From DASXMT01 sp963812965 (GTDB taxonomy: Bacteria; Actinomycetota; Acidimicrobiia; Acidimicrobiales; RAAP-2), in assembly GCA_963812965.1 (NCBI GenBank), contig CAWEXG010000011.1, forward strand, positions 62,001 through 126,000: a stretch of 64,000 nt of DNA, given 5' to 3'. Position numbers and translations under genes: made by a program. The notes beneath the pieces were generated by a model that searched no databases, was not told the DNA's origin, and worked only from the letters and a program-made list of their open reading frames with translations. This document shows positions 16,501-25,424 of the stretch, piece after piece (position 1 is the first letter of the stretch; each line of letters begins with the position of its first letter).

Positions 16501-17296
16501 GAGCTCGGCGAGGGAGCCTCGCAGGCGCTCCTCGGTGGCGTGCAGCTCGCCCTGGGCCGCGACTCCCTCGATCTGACGACGGTCGAGCGCAGACAGCTCT
16601 GCGCCGGCTTCGTGGAGGCGGACCGCCTGAAGCTCATCGGCCAGGTCGGCGTGGGAACGGGCTGCCGCCGCCTGACGTTCCAGAGGACGGATCTGGCGCT
16701 TCACCTCCCTCACCAGATCGAAAAGCCGTTCGAGGTTCTCGTCGGCCGAGGCCAACCGGCGTTCGGCCCGCTCACGGCGTCGCCGGTACTTGAGAACGCC
16801 GGCCGCCTCCTCGATCACCCCACGCCGATCCTCGGGACGTGCGTTCAGGATGGTGTCGAGCTGGCCCTGGCTGATGATGACGTGCTGCTGGCGACCGACA
16901 CCGGTGTCGGAGAGCAGCTCTTGGATGTCGAGGAGCCGGCACGGCGCACCGTTGATGGCGTACTCGCTGTCACCGGAGCGAAACAGCGTTCGGGTGATGG
17001 TGATCTCGGCCAGGTCGGTGGCCAGCTTGCCGGCACTGTTGTCGATGGTCAGGGTGACCTCGGCCCGACCCAAGGCCGCCCGGGTGGCCGTGCCCGGCGA
17101 AGATGACGTCCTCCATCTTGGCCGAGCGCACCGTACGCGGTCCCTGGGCACCGAGCACCCACGCCACGGCGTCGACCACGTTGGACTTCCCGCTACCGTT
17201 CGGGCCGACGACGACGGTGATCCCCGGCTCGAATTCGAGCACGGCGGGGTCGGCGAAGGACTTAAAACCTTTGAGGGAGAGCGACTTCAGGAACAC
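13558..17296 (-). CDS. smc: Chromosome segregation ATPase Smc (three frameshifts)
   Basis: About 1245 codons spread over shifted frames. Head: FLKSLSLKGFKSFADPAVLE and Walker A VVGPNGSGKSNVVDAVAW. Next: coiled coils and a hinge (LLDLVEVDTGWEDAFEAAAG). C-terminal head: RRLSLLSGGERSLVALAFLF and DEVEAALDDVNLHRF. Frame changes occur near 17094 (extra C in CCC), 16290 and 14480; correcting single bases restores the family sequence (DVIFAGTATRAALGRAEV). The last about 60 residues are an Asp/Gln/Pro tail (DRPADQSGQPDQLDQPADQ) absent from ordinary Smc. GTG start, preceded by CTGACG-17 bp-TAGGGT. Confidence 0.92.
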
Positions 17297-17347
17297 TGGG
17301 CGCTCACCCTACCGGCACCGGAGCAAGACGTCAGAGGGGCTGACCTC

Positions 17348-18187
17348 TCATACCTGGCAATGCTCACACAGGTAGGTCGAACGTCCGCCCGACTTCACCC
17401 GGACGATGGTGGCCCGGCAACGACGACACGCCTGACCTTCCCGGTCGTAGACCTGATGTTGGCCCTGGTAGTCGCCGACCTCACCGAAGAGATCACGGTA
17501 CTGCTCGTCGGCCAGGGAGGACCCCCGGTGCTTCACCGCCTCGGACAACGTCTCCACCATGGCCCGGTAGAGCCGGCGCACCTCCTGGGAGGAGAGGGAG
17601 TTGGACAGGCGGTCGTAACGAAGGCCGGCGGCGAACAGGATCTCGTCCGCGTACATGTTGCCGATACCGGCGACGAACTCCTGGTCCATCAGGAGGGCCT
17701 TCAGCCCGGTCTTCCGAGCCGACAGCATCACCCAGAACTTCTCCCAGCTCATGACGTCCTCGAGCGGGTCGAAGCCCAGATGGACCAGCTCGGCGATGCC
17801 GTTGCCGTCCTCGGTCGGTGCGGAGACGAAGAGCTCGCCGAACGTACGGGGATCGACGAAGCGGAGCTGGCCACCCTGGGTGAAGGTGATCACCACATGA
17901 GTATGGGGAGCCTTCGGCTCCTTGACCGCCTTGGCCCGCTGGAGCTGGCCGCTCATGCCCAGATGGACCACCAGCGTCTCACCGGTATCGAGCCCGAGCA
18001 GGAGGTACTTCCCGGCACGGCCGATCGACTTGACGGTGTGGCCCTCGACCCGGGCACGAAAGTGTTTGGCGCTCGGATGGCGCCGGACCGTCCGTCCGTT
18101 GCGTACCTCGACCGTCTTGATCTTCCGGCCCACGACCTCGCCCTGCAGGTCGCGCCGGATGGTCTCCACCTCGGGAAGCTCAGGCAT
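17348..18187 (-). CDS. fpg: Formamidopyrimidine-DNA glycosylase
   Basis: 279 residues; removes oxidised purines and nicks abasic sites. Pro2 and Glu3 of MPELPEVETIRRDL are the catalytic pair. Lys in HPSAKHFRARVEGH, the H2TH region (GIGNMYADEILFAAGL), and the C-terminal zinc finger CRRCRATIVRVKSGGRSTYL then CEHC are all intact. The start overlaps the end of rnc by 8 bp. Confidence 0.95.
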   Translation of the reverse strand: MPELPEVETIRRDLQGEVVGRKIKTVEVRNGRTVRRHPSAKHFRARVEGHTVKSIGRAGKYLLLGLDTGETLVVHLGMSGQLQRAKAVKEPKAPHTHVVITFTQGGQLRFVDPRTFGELFVSAPTEDGNGIAELVHLGFDPLEDVMSWEKFWVMLSARKTGLKALLMDQEFVAGIGNMYADEILFAAGLRYDRLSNSLSSQEVRRLYRAMVETLSEAVKHRGSSLADEQYRDLFGEVGDYQGQHQVYDREGQACRRCRATIVRVKSGGRSTYLCEHCQV

Positions 18188-18974
18188 CCCCTCCGCCTCT
18201 CTGATCAACGTCTTCTGGCCCGTCCAGGGATCCGACCTCATGCCCGGCTGTGTCGCTGTCCCCCATGGCATCGTCCTCCAAGACGTCGAAGGCAACCTGG
18301 GCGGCTGCCTGCTCGGCGTCTTTCTTAGAGCGCCCTTCCCCCGCGCCGAGACGCTGGTCAGCAACGTACACCGTCGCCACGTACCGCCGTGCGTGATCCG
18401 GGCCCCGAGAAGTGATCTCGTAACGGGGAACCCCGCTGCCCGCCCGCACGGTTCGCTCCTGGAGCTGGCTCTTGGGGTCGAACTCGCCGGGCCCGGCGAC
18501 CGCCCGCTCGATCCTGGCCGCCAACAGGTCGACGATGAACCGCCGGGCCTCCTCGAACCCACCGTCCAGATAGACCGCCCCGATGATCGCCTCGGTGGTG
18601 TCAGCCAGGATCGAGTGCTTCGTCCGACCGCCGGAGACGTCCTCGCCCTTGCCCAACCGCAGGTGAGGACCGAGATCGATCTCGGTGGCCACCTCGGCCA
18701 GCACCCTCGTGTTCACCACGGCGGCGCGCACCTTGGCCATCCCCCCCTCGGCCAGGTCCGGGTAGGTGTCGTAGGTCAGCTCTGCCACCACCAGGCCCAG
18801 CACGGCGTCACCCAGGAACTCCAACCGCTCGTTGGATGGAACCCCGCCCTGTTCGGCGCACCACGACCGATGGGAGAGCGCCTGGTACAGAAGCCCTGGG
18901 TCGGCAAACCGGTACCCAAGGCGATCGATCAGCTGGCCAACCAGGGGTTCGGCGGGCTCGGCGACGTCCGTCAC
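18180..18974 (-). CDS. rnc: Ribonuclease III
   Basis: 264 residues; cleaves double-stranded RNA in rRNA processing. The signature NERLEFLGDAVLGLVVAEL, the second acidic cluster ILADTTEAIIGAVYLDGG, and the C-terminal dsRNA-binding domain (DPKSQLQERTVR, GRSKKDAEQAAAQVAFDVL) are present. A roughly 25-residue acidic tail follows (DSDTAGHEVGSLDGPEDVD). It lies between acpP and fpg. Confidence 0.95.
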   Translation of the reverse strand: MTDVAEPAEPLVGQLIDRLGYRFADPGLLYQALSHRSWCAEQGGVPSNERLEFLGDAVLGLVVAELTYDTYPDLAEGGMAKVRAAVVNTRVLAEVATEIDLGPHLRLGKGEDVSGGRTKHSILADTTEAIIGAVYLDGGFEEARRFIVDLLAARIERAVAGPGEFDPKSQLQERTVRAGSGVPRYEITSRGPDHARRYVATVYVADQRLGAGEGRSKKDAEQAAAQVAFDVLEDDAMGDSDTAGHEVGSLDGPEDVDQRGGGDA

Positions 18975-18983
18975 CGTGTGGGC

Positions 18984-19280
18984 TCAAGCCCCGTCGAGCT
19001 TGGTGTGGACGTAGTCGGCGGCGTCACGAACGGAACGGAGATCCTCGAGATCCTCATCGTCGATGCGGAACCCGACCGAGCGTTCGCCCAGCTCTTCTTC
19101 GAGGGCCTCCACCAGCTCGATCAGGGCGAGTGAGTCGGCGTTCAGATCTTCGGCGAACGACGATGACTCCGTGATACCGGCAGGATCGATCTCCAGGATG
19201 TCGGCGAGCTGGTCCCGGATCAATTCGAACACCTGTTGGCGGTCGAGAGGACCCTTCTCCACATGGGTCTCTGCTGGCAC
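18984..19280 (-). CDS. acpP: Acyl carrier protein
   Basis: 98 residues. The four-helix ACP carries the phosphopantetheine attachment site in FAEDLNADSLALIELVEALE (Ser50). A roughly 15-residue N-terminal extension (PAETHVEKGPLDRQQ) precedes the usual start. It lies 9 bp upstream of rnc and most likely serves type II fatty-acid synthesis; plsX, the next step user, is at 25.4 kb. Confidence 0.92.
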   Translation of the reverse strand: MPAETHVEKGPLDRQQVFELIRDQLADILEIDPAGITESSSFAEDLNADSLALIELVEALEEELGERSVGFRIDDEDLEDLRSVRDAADYVHTKLDGA

Positions 19281-19397
19281 GGCATCTCCTGGTCTGGGCT
19301 CAAGTCTGGACGGACATCGTGCCCGCTCAGCAGCATCGATGATACCGGAACCGTGTTCCTGCAGCAGAAACAGTGCCCAAAAGGCCAGGTAGGCCGG

Positions 19398-19730
19398 TTA
19401 CTCGGGCGATGCAGCTGCTCGCTCGAGCCCGGCACGAGCCAGGGTGGCGATGGCGGGGTCGGCCTTGGCCAGCGAACCGCTGTCGAACGGGGGCTGCGGG
19501 TCGTACTCGATGGCCAGCTGTATGGCACGAGCCACCTCCTCGCCGGCCAGTCGTGCCGCCAGGGTGAGCGCCATATCGATGCCTGAGGAGACCCCGGCGT
19601 CGGCCCGCACCGGCCCGGGCTCAGTCGCCACGAACACGACCTCGGCTCCAGGCAGCCTGGACAGGACCTCGTACGGGCCGACTGCGTCCAGCGCGGTGAA
19701 CCGGTCGAACAACGGGATGACGATGCGCAT
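19398..19730 (-). pseudogene. DJ-1/PfpI family gene with internal deletion
   Basis: 110 residues, about half normal length. The N-terminal strand-helix (MRIVIPLFDRFTALDAVGPYEV, VVFVATEPGPVRAD) is joined directly to the C-terminal part (AGVSSGIDMALTLAARLAGEE, then IQLAIEYDPQPPFDSG). The central 80-90 residues of the fold, including the nucleophile-elbow Cys, are missing in frame. Without them no glyoxalase, amidase or chaperone activity is expected. Translation may still occur, since the frame is open. Confidence 0.78.
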
Positions 19731-19738
19731 GACTACTC

Positions 19739-22530
19739 CTACGCCGTGGCGGCGAACACCGCCTCCATCTGATCAAGACCGTACAGAACAGCTTGTCGAC
19801 CTGGCTCGTCCACCGCCGAGTAGGCAGGAAGCAGCAGCTGGTCGGTCAACTCGTCGGCGGCAGCCAGCTTGCCCCGCTCCAGATCGGTGATCTCCGGCAC
19901 GTCGTTCTCACTCCAGCCGAACAATCCGACGTCGTTGGGGCGGCGGATGCGGTGAGCGGTCTTCGCATCCAGACCGGAAGCGCGCACGGCGACGAGGTGG
20001 GCGCTGCCCCGGAGCTCCCGCAGGACCGTCACCAACTGCATGGCCCGACCTGGAAGGTCATCCACCAGTGGCTCGGCCCGGATGCCCGAGTACAGGGCCA
20101 GGCCGACCGGGTCGGCAGCGTCGTTGATGGCTCCTGCCGCCTCACAGAACTCGGCCAAGCCGTCGAGGTCGGCGAACCGATCACGACCCAGCTCGGCGGA
20201 GCAGACGAAGAACTGGCGGGCGACATCCGAAGGAGACATGGCACGAGAAGCCATGATCGCCTTGCCCGAGGTCCACATCTCCTCGACAAGCGCCGGAGTG
20301 AAGTAGCCGAACGCGCTGGTCACCACCGGCGCTTCCACATCGCCGAGGACCCCTCCCCGCCCCAGGAAGTAGAACCGGAACCCGTCGAGACCCAGCTCCT
20401 TACCTCTCGCCATGGTCCCGGGTGCGAAGTAGAACACCCAACCCAGATTGTTGATCCTGGAGCTGGCGTTGGCGACGAACGCTTCAGGGGCCATTGGTAG
20501 TCAGGGGCGCAGTACTCGCAACGCGAGCCCGGTTCCCCATCCCCCTTTCAATCCGTGCGTGCGGTTTTCCCGCACACGGCTTACCGACGGTCGTCTGGAC
20601 ATGGTTACGCTGCCTTCGGGTATCGAATAGTGCCCATGAGCTTGTGCAGGCCCTGGTCGTGGAACCAGGTGCGGGTCCAAGTGTCCCACTGTCCCGCTCG
20701 CAGATTGCGGCCACGCTTCTTGATGAGCAAGCGTCTCAGCCGCCATGCCACGTAGCGGTCCATTGCTATGAACTTGTCGCCCGCATTCCCGTTGCGGAAG
20801 TAGTTGCCCCATCCCCGAAGGAACAGGTTGAGCCGTCCGATGACGGTCTCCAACTCCTGTCCGACCTGGCTTCGACCGGTCATGGCCTTGATCCTCGCCC
20901 GGGCTCGTTTCATGGACCGCTGTGACGGCCAGCGGTGGAGGTAGTAGCGGATGACCCGCTTTTGCTCCCAGAGCTTGCCGGACATGCGGGCACGAAGGTG
21001 GCACCCGAGGAAGTCAAAGCCCTCTTTCCCCTCCCCGAGGTCGACCACTCGGGTCTTGTCCGGATGGAGTCCGAGACCGAGGTCGCCCAAGATGGCGGTC
21101 GCCCGCCGTTGGGCTTCCTCAGCTTGTCTCTGAGACGAACACAGCACCACGAAGTCGTCCGCATAGCGGACGACTTCTCCCGTGCCACGCTCAGCCCAGG
21201 CCTGGTCGAAGGCGTGCAGGTAGACGTTGGCGAGCAGCGGTGAGATCACCCCGCCCTGGGGAGTGCCAGAGACCGACTCAGACACCACCCCGTCTGCCAA
21301 CACGCCTGCACGCAACCACAGCCGAAGCAGCTTGAGCACCCGTTTGTCAGAGACCCGTTGGCCGACCAGGGAGAGCAATCGCTCGTGGTCGATCTCGCCG
21401 AAGAAGTTCTGGATGTCGGCCTCAAAGACGAAGTGCTTGTCTTTGATGAAGCCGACCCGGATCTTCTCCAAGGCGTCGATGGCCGAAAGCTTCGGGCGGA
21501 ACCCGAAACTGCAGGGCAGGAAGTCAGCCTCGAAAATAGGTTCGAGGACGAGCTTGGTTGCCTGTTGGACCACCCGGTCCTTGACCGTTGGGATACCCAG
21601 TGGCCGCTTCGTGCCGTCGGGCTTTGGAATCTCCACCCGGCGAACTGGTGCCGGGCGGTAGTTGCCTGCACGGAGGTCGTCCCGGAGCTCGATGAGCAGA
21701 CGCTCGACTCCGTAGTCGTCCTCCACGTCTGCCAGGGTCAGATGATCGACCCCAGCAGCTCCACGATTGGCTCGGACTCGGTTCCACGCCTCCCACAGGA
21801 TGTCGTCTCTGTAGATGCGGTCATACAGGGCGTGGAAACGCCGACCCTCAGACTGCTTGGCCGCAGCCCATAGCCGGTTCTGGAGGCGTCGAACTTTGGC
21901 CTGGGACGGTTGTCCCAGGGGGGAGATGGGCCGGGCGGTCCCGGCCATGCCCTCGCTCGTTCCTTCGTTCCCGGCGTGACCGAAGTCGGGGTCCTTCCCT
22001 CCTGCCGGGTTCATCCCGGCGCTCATCAGTACTACGACCCCGTCGGACTCCCGCTTCCCTCCGTTCGGTTTCACCATTGGCTTATCCGAGCGGTCTTTGC
22101 TGACAAGGCTGGGAAGACGGGCCTCTCCTGTTCCGAACCACACCGTGCGTACGTGCCGCTCCCCATACCCCGGAAGGACTCGACCAGGGGCATGTCCGGT
22201 GCGCCAGTTGGTCGAATACTGCCTTCGCCGTGGCATGAGCGGCTCGGCTCCTCCGTTGTAACTTTGACGAGGCTGCAGGACTCGTGCCTGGTGGCACTAC
22301 GGCCCGCACGCTTGCTCCCTCCAAAGAGGCTTTTGACACCCCGCTCAGCCCGCCGCCTCTCGGCGACGGACCGGGGTCTGCTACTGGGCTCTCCGGCGAT
22401 TACCCAGGCGGGACTTGCACCCGCAGGTCTGGTCCAGCTTTCAGGACGCACCATGGACGAAGCGTAGGTCGGGGTCGGCTCCACCGAAGGGCCGGCGGTC
22501 CACCGGTTCGAAGAAACTCCTGCCAGTCAT
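19739..22530 (-). CDS. Gene interrupted by group II intron (SCO6745-like?)
   Basis: Two exons: 22530-22452 and 20496-19739. Joining them at the intron consensus ends gives one open frame of 278 residues starting MTGRSFFEPVDRRPFGGADP and passing the junction at DLRFVHA|MAPEAFV. A TGA lies just upstream of ATG 22530 in frame, bounding exon 1. The protein has LGWVFYFAPGTMARGKELGL and APVVTSAFGYFTPALVEEM, reminiscent of the SCO6745-type actinobacterial family (about 280 residues); function unknown. Exon 2 alone could also be translated from ATG 20494, giving 251 residues. Confidence 0.6.
20549..20582 (-). ncRNA. Group II intron domain V
   Basis: 34-nt catalytic hairpin AAGCCGTGTGCGGGAAAACC followed by GCACGCACGGATTG. 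It has the AGC triad, a 5-bp lower stem (CCGTG/CACGG), the 2-nt CG bulge, a TGCGG/CCGCA upper stem and a GAAA-type loop. All diagnostic parts are intact, so the ribozyme core appears functional. Confidence 0.85.
20605..22077 (-). CDS. ltrA: Group II intron reverse transcriptase/maturase
   Basis: Intron-encoded protein. RT motifs: RRVEIPKPDGTKRPLGIPTV, FEADIQNFFGEIDHERLL, SGTPQGGVISPLLANVYLH and the active-site VRYADDFVVLC. The maturase X domain follows (GRLNLFLRGWGNYFRNGNAG, WTWFHDQGLHKL-like end). It stops after TIRYPKAA with no Cys/His endonuclease domain, so this is an En-minus element. Start is uncertain: ATGs at 22077, 22026, 22014 and 21948 are all in frame; I took 22077. Confidence 0.92.
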   Translation of the reverse strand: MVKPNGGKRESDGVVVLMSAGMNPAGGKDPDFGHAGNEGTSEGMAGTARPISPLGQPSQAKVRRLQNRLWAAAKQSEGRRFHALYDRIYRDDILWEAWNRVRANRGAAGVDHLTLADVEDDYGVERLLIELRDDLRAGNYRPAPVRRVEIPKPDGTKRPLGIPTVKDRVVQQATKLVLEPIFEADFLPCSFGFRPKLSAIDALEKIRVGFIKDKHFVFEADIQNFFGEIDHERLLSLVGQRVSDKRVLKLLRLWLRAGVLADGVVSESVSGTPQGGVISPLLANVYLHAFDQAWAERGTGEVVRYADDFVVLCSSQRQAEEAQRRATAILGDLGLGLHPDKTRVVDLGEGKEGFDFLGCHLRARMSGKLWEQKRVIRYYLHRWPSQRSMKRARARIKAMTGRSQVGQELETVIGRLNLFLRGWGNYFRNGNAGDKFIAMDRYVAWRLRRLLIKKRGRNLRAGQWDTWTRTWFHDQGLHKLMGTIRYPKAA

Positions 22531-22628
22531 CGAGTTTCATCGAAACCGCAAGGTTCGGGAAGGTGAGTCGTTTCCTCACTACGAATCGCGTCATCGGCAA
22601 TCGATGACCTGAACCGTAAAGGGGAACA

Positions 22629-23363
22629 ATGCGACGTCATACCCGAATTGTCCGACTTACCAGCGGTGCAGTGGGGGTTGCCGCTGTTGCGCTGGCAGTA
22701 GGCGGTGCGCTCCCGAGTGGAGCGAGCCAAAGCCCCGGTGTGCCGACATCGCTTCCCGGTGCTGCTTCGCTCACGACGCTTCCTTCATCGCTCTCCTCGG
22801 CAGGTTCGCACTGCACCAGCACACCGGCCCTGCCGGCATTTCCGAGCCCGATCACGGCCTCGGGTGGCGGAAGCGCCACGACCCCGGGTGGGGGAGGATC
22901 GGTCCAGGCATCGAGCAGTGGCGGCCTGAAATTCTGTGTGACGGGTCCCTCGGGGTTACCCAGCTTGACCAGCCTGCCTTCCAGCGGGTCGGTGCCGGGG
23001 CTCCCCAGTGCGAGCTCTCTACCGGGGTTGCCTTCCGCCAGCTCACTGCCAGGTTTGCCTTCCGGCGGGTCGTCGCCGAGCGTGCCGGGGCTGCCTTCCG
23101 CTAGCTCACTGCCCAGCTTGCCTTCCGGTGGGTCGGTGCCGAGTGTGCCGGGGCTGCCCAGTGCGAGCTCCCTACCGGGGTTGCCCTCCGCCAGCTCACT
23201 GCCAGGTTTGCCTTCCGGCGGGTCGTCGCCGAGTGTGCCGGGGCTGCCTTCCGGCGGGTCGGTGCCGAGTGTGCCGGGACTGCCTAGTGCGAGCTCACTG
23301 CCGAGCCTGCCCTCCCTCGGATCGCTCACTGTCAGCGAAAGCGGATCTATCTCAGCTGGGTGA
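22629..23363 (+). CDS. Secreted Ser/Leu/Pro/Gly repeat protein
   Basis: 244 residues with no recognised family. A signal peptide occupies about residues 1-33 (MRRHTRIVRLTSGAVGVAAV, cleavage near GALPSGAS). Two Cys residues (SHCTST and KFCVTG) flank a Gly-rich section and could form a disulphide. From about residue 105 to 235 the chain is built of the units PGLPSASSL and PGLPSGGS(S/V)PSV, flexible and non-helical. GGGGA ribosome-binding site 6 nt before ATG. Its 98-bp upstream region is shared with the divergent intron-split gene. Possibly a cell-surface or stalk-like spacer; that is inference. Confidence 0.8.
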   Translation: MRRHTRIVRLTSGAVGVAAVALAVGGALPSGASQSPGVPTSLPGAASLTTLPSSLSSAGSHCTSTPALPAFPSPITASGGGSATTPGGGGSVQASSSGGLKFCVTGPSGLPSLTSLPSSGSVPGLPSASSLPGLPSASSLPGLPSGGSSPSVPGLPSASSLPSLPSGGSVPSVPGLPSASSLPGLPSASSLPGLPSGGSSPSVPGLPSGGSVPSVPGLPSASSLPSLPSLGSLTVSESGSISAG

Positions 23364-23434
23364 CGGGGTCTCGAACAAGAGGCTCAGCGGGGGTAGACGA
23401 CCCTGGCTCGCCTCTTACTGTGCATCAACAAGAC

Positions 23435-23472
23435 CGAACCGGTCGGGCGCCCAACGGTGTCCGGCCGGTTCG
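23435..23472. terminator. Inverted repeat between convergent genes
   Basis: 8-bp arms CGAACCGG and CCGGTTCG with extra internal GC pairing, located between the convergent 3' ends of the secreted repeat protein and the truncated haemoglobin. No U-run is present. A bidirectional terminator is plausible. Confidence 0.4.
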
Positions 23473-23519
23473 TCTACCACCAGGGGCAGCTACGTCTGGG
23501 CGGCCTATTCGCTAGGGCG

Positions 23520-23948
23520 CTACGTGTTGATCAGGCTCTTGGCCGCCATGGCCAGGTAGTCGAGGAGCTCCTGTCGGTCCTCGGGTGGCAGGTCCGTCTC
23601 GTTCACGGCATCGGTCATATGACCCATCCACGCATCGGCCTGGGCTTGACCGATCTCGAAGGGCACGTGTCGCATCCGTAACCGAGGATGGCCCCGCTGC
23701 TCGTTGTAGGTCGGCGGACCGCCCCAGTACTGCATCAGGAACAGTGCCAGGTGAGCGCTCGAATCGGTGAGATCGTCGGGGTACATGGGCCGGAGCAGGG
23801 GGTCGGTGGCTACCCCGACATAGAACCGATCGACCAACCTGACGAAGAACGCTTCGCCACCCCACCGCTCGAACGGCGTCTGTCTGGTGTTGCCTTGTCG
23901 TCGCACCGGTCGCACCTGACGACTGTACCGGTCACGCCTGACGGTCAT
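23520..23948 (-). CDS. Truncated haemoglobin, group II (GlbO-like)
   Basis: 142 residues, 2-on-2 globin that binds O2/NO. The proximal His is in LRMRHVPFEIG, the distal-pocket Tyr in LVDRFYVGV, and the group II Trp in FLMQYWGGPPTY. A basic N-terminal tail of about 25 residues (VRRDRYSRQVRPVRRQGN) precedes the globin start TPFERWGGEAFFVRLV. Start at ATG 23948; an in-frame start at 23957 also exists. Confidence 0.9.
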   Translation of the reverse strand: MTVRRDRYSRQVRPVRRQGNTRQTPFERWGGEAFFVRLVDRFYVGVATDPLLRPMYPDDLTDSSAHLALFLMQYWGGPPTYNEQRGHPRLRMRHVPFEIGQAQADAWMGHMTDAVNETDLPPEDRQELLDYLAMAAKSLINT

Positions 23949-24037
23949 GCCACCCACGCCTGACGGCCGTGGACCCCCGGGGGATACCCTGGCTCTGTCC
24001 GCACGATCGCATCTGCGGAGATCAAGAGAGGTCCGCC

Positions 24038-25339
24038 ATGTTCGAATGGTCTGAAGAGCAGCTCATGGTCCGCGACGCCGTCCGTCGATTCATCGCTTCC
24101 GAGATCGAGCCGAACATCGATGCTCTCGAGCACGGCGACCTACCCCCGTACGACATCATGCGGAAGCTGTACGCCACCTTCGGCATGGACCAGATGGCCC
24201 GGGACCGCTTCAAGAAGCAGCTGGAGCGCAAGGCGTCCGGCACACATCCTGGAACAGAGGAGCCGACGAGGGCGGCAACCGAGGCGACAGAGACAGAAGG
24301 AGCCGAGCAGTCGACACGATCGGGTGACGGCGGGGCTGCCGCCATGGCGCTCATCCCCATCGTGGAGCTGTGCCACTACTGCCCGGGCATCGTCACCGCC
24401 ATGGGCGTGAGCGTCGGGCTGGCAGCGGGCACCGTCATGAAACAGGGCACGCCGGCTCAGATGGAGCGGTGGGGACTCGACCTGCTCACGCTGGAAAAGA
24501 TCGGCGCCTGGGCCATCACCGAGCCCAACTCCGGCTCCGACGCCCTGGGAGGGATGACGTCGACCGCACGTCGGGACGGCGACGAGTACATCCTCAACGG
24601 GAACAAGACGTTCATCACCAACGGGCCTTTCGCCGACACCATCGTCTTCTACGCCAAGCTCGACGACGGAAGCGACACCCCGATCCGGGACCGCCAGGTG
24701 CTCACCTTCGTGCTGGACAAGGGGCTTCCGGGCTTCGAGCAGTCCAAGCCCTTCCGCAAGATGGGCCTGCACTCCTCCCCCACTGGCGAGCTGTTCCTGT
24801 CCGACGTGCGGGTAGGCAGGGACCGGCTCCTGGGCGAGACCGAACCAGGGGCCGACGACAGCCAGGGATCGACCCAGGACGGCGGGCGGGAGTCGGCCAA
24901 AGCCAACTTCACCACCGAGCGGGCCGGGGTGGCCGCCATGTCGCTGGGGCTGATCGAAGAGTGCCTGAAGCTGTCGGTGGAGTACGCCAAGGACCGGAAG
25001 CTGTGGGGACAGCCGATCGGTGATCGCCAGCTCATCCAGCTGAAGCTGGCCAAGATGGAGGTGGCGCGGCTCAATGTGCAGAACTTGGTGTTTCGTCATA
25101 TTGAGATGTCGGCGGCCGGGAAGAGCTTGACCCTGGCCGAGGCGTCAGCCATGAAGCTGTACTCGGCACAGGCCGCCTCCGAGGTAGCCATGGAGGCGGT
25201 GCAGCTCTTCGGGGGCAACGGCTACATGTCTGAGTTCCGGGTCGAGCAGCTGGCTCGTGATGCCAAGGTGTTCCAGATCTACGCCGGGACCGACGAGATC
25301 CAGGTCACCCACATCGCCAAGGACTTGCTCAGCCGGTAG
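24038..25339 (+). CDS. Acyl-CoA dehydrogenase
   Basis: 433 residues; FAD-dependent alpha,beta-desaturation of an acyl-CoA. ACAD N-terminal helices (FEWSEEQLMVRDAVRRFIAS), FAD-binding middle domain (WAITEPNSGSDALGGM, YILNGNKTFITNG), C-terminal helical domain (DRKLWGQPIGDRQLIQLKLA, VQLFGGNGYMSEFRVEQLAR). The catalytic Glu is probably in IYAGTDEIQ. Two low-complexity insertions are unusual: residues about 68-105 (HPGTEEPTRAATEATETEG) and about 270 (DDSQGSTQDGGRES). AGAGAGG ribosome-binding site before ATG 24038. Confidence 0.93.
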   Translation: MFEWSEEQLMVRDAVRRFIASEIEPNIDALEHGDLPPYDIMRKLYATFGMDQMARDRFKKQLERKASGTHPGTEEPTRAATEATETEGAEQSTRSGDGGAAAMALIPIVELCHYCPGIVTAMGVSVGLAAGTVMKQGTPAQMERWGLDLLTLEKIGAWAITEPNSGSDALGGMTSTARRDGDEYILNGNKTFITNGPFADTIVFYAKLDDGSDTPIRDRQVLTFVLDKGLPGFEQSKPFRKMGLHSSPTGELFLSDVRVGRDRLLGETEPGADDSQGSTQDGGRESAKANFTTERAGVAAMSLGLIEECLKLSVEYAKDRKLWGQPIGDRQLIQLKLAKMEVARLNVQNLVFRHIEMSAAGKSLTLAEASAMKLYSAQAASEVAMEAVQLFGGNGYMSEFRVEQLARDAKVFQIYAGTDEIQVTHIAKDLLSR

Positions 25340-25424
25340 GAGACGGGGCCCGTTCTCCGCCCGGCGGGGGCCCGTGGTCTGCTTGACCGTGTCGCTCGCC
25401 CGGCAGCCCGGGCGTACTCCCGCC

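Larger units (their letters stand above)
20497..22451 (-). mobile_element. Group II intron
   Basis: 1955-bp retroelement. The 5' end is GTGCGTCCTGAAAGC (consensus GTGYG); the 3' end is CTGACTAC (consensus AY). An alternative 3' end three bases earlier (CTGAC) would also keep the host frame. Domain I shows the GCGGGTGCAAGTCCCGC hairpin. Domain V (20582-20549) and a domain VI-like hairpin (CTCGCGTTGCGAG) precede the 3' end. It encodes a reverse transcriptase/maturase in domain IV. It is transcribed in the same direction as the gene it interrupts. Confidence 0.85.

Noticed and set aside
22385..22425. T-arm-like GGTGCAAGTCC suggesting a tRNA
   Set aside because: It lies 30-60 nt inside the group II intron 5' end, no acceptor, D or anticodon arms flank it, and such hairpins are normal in intron domain I.
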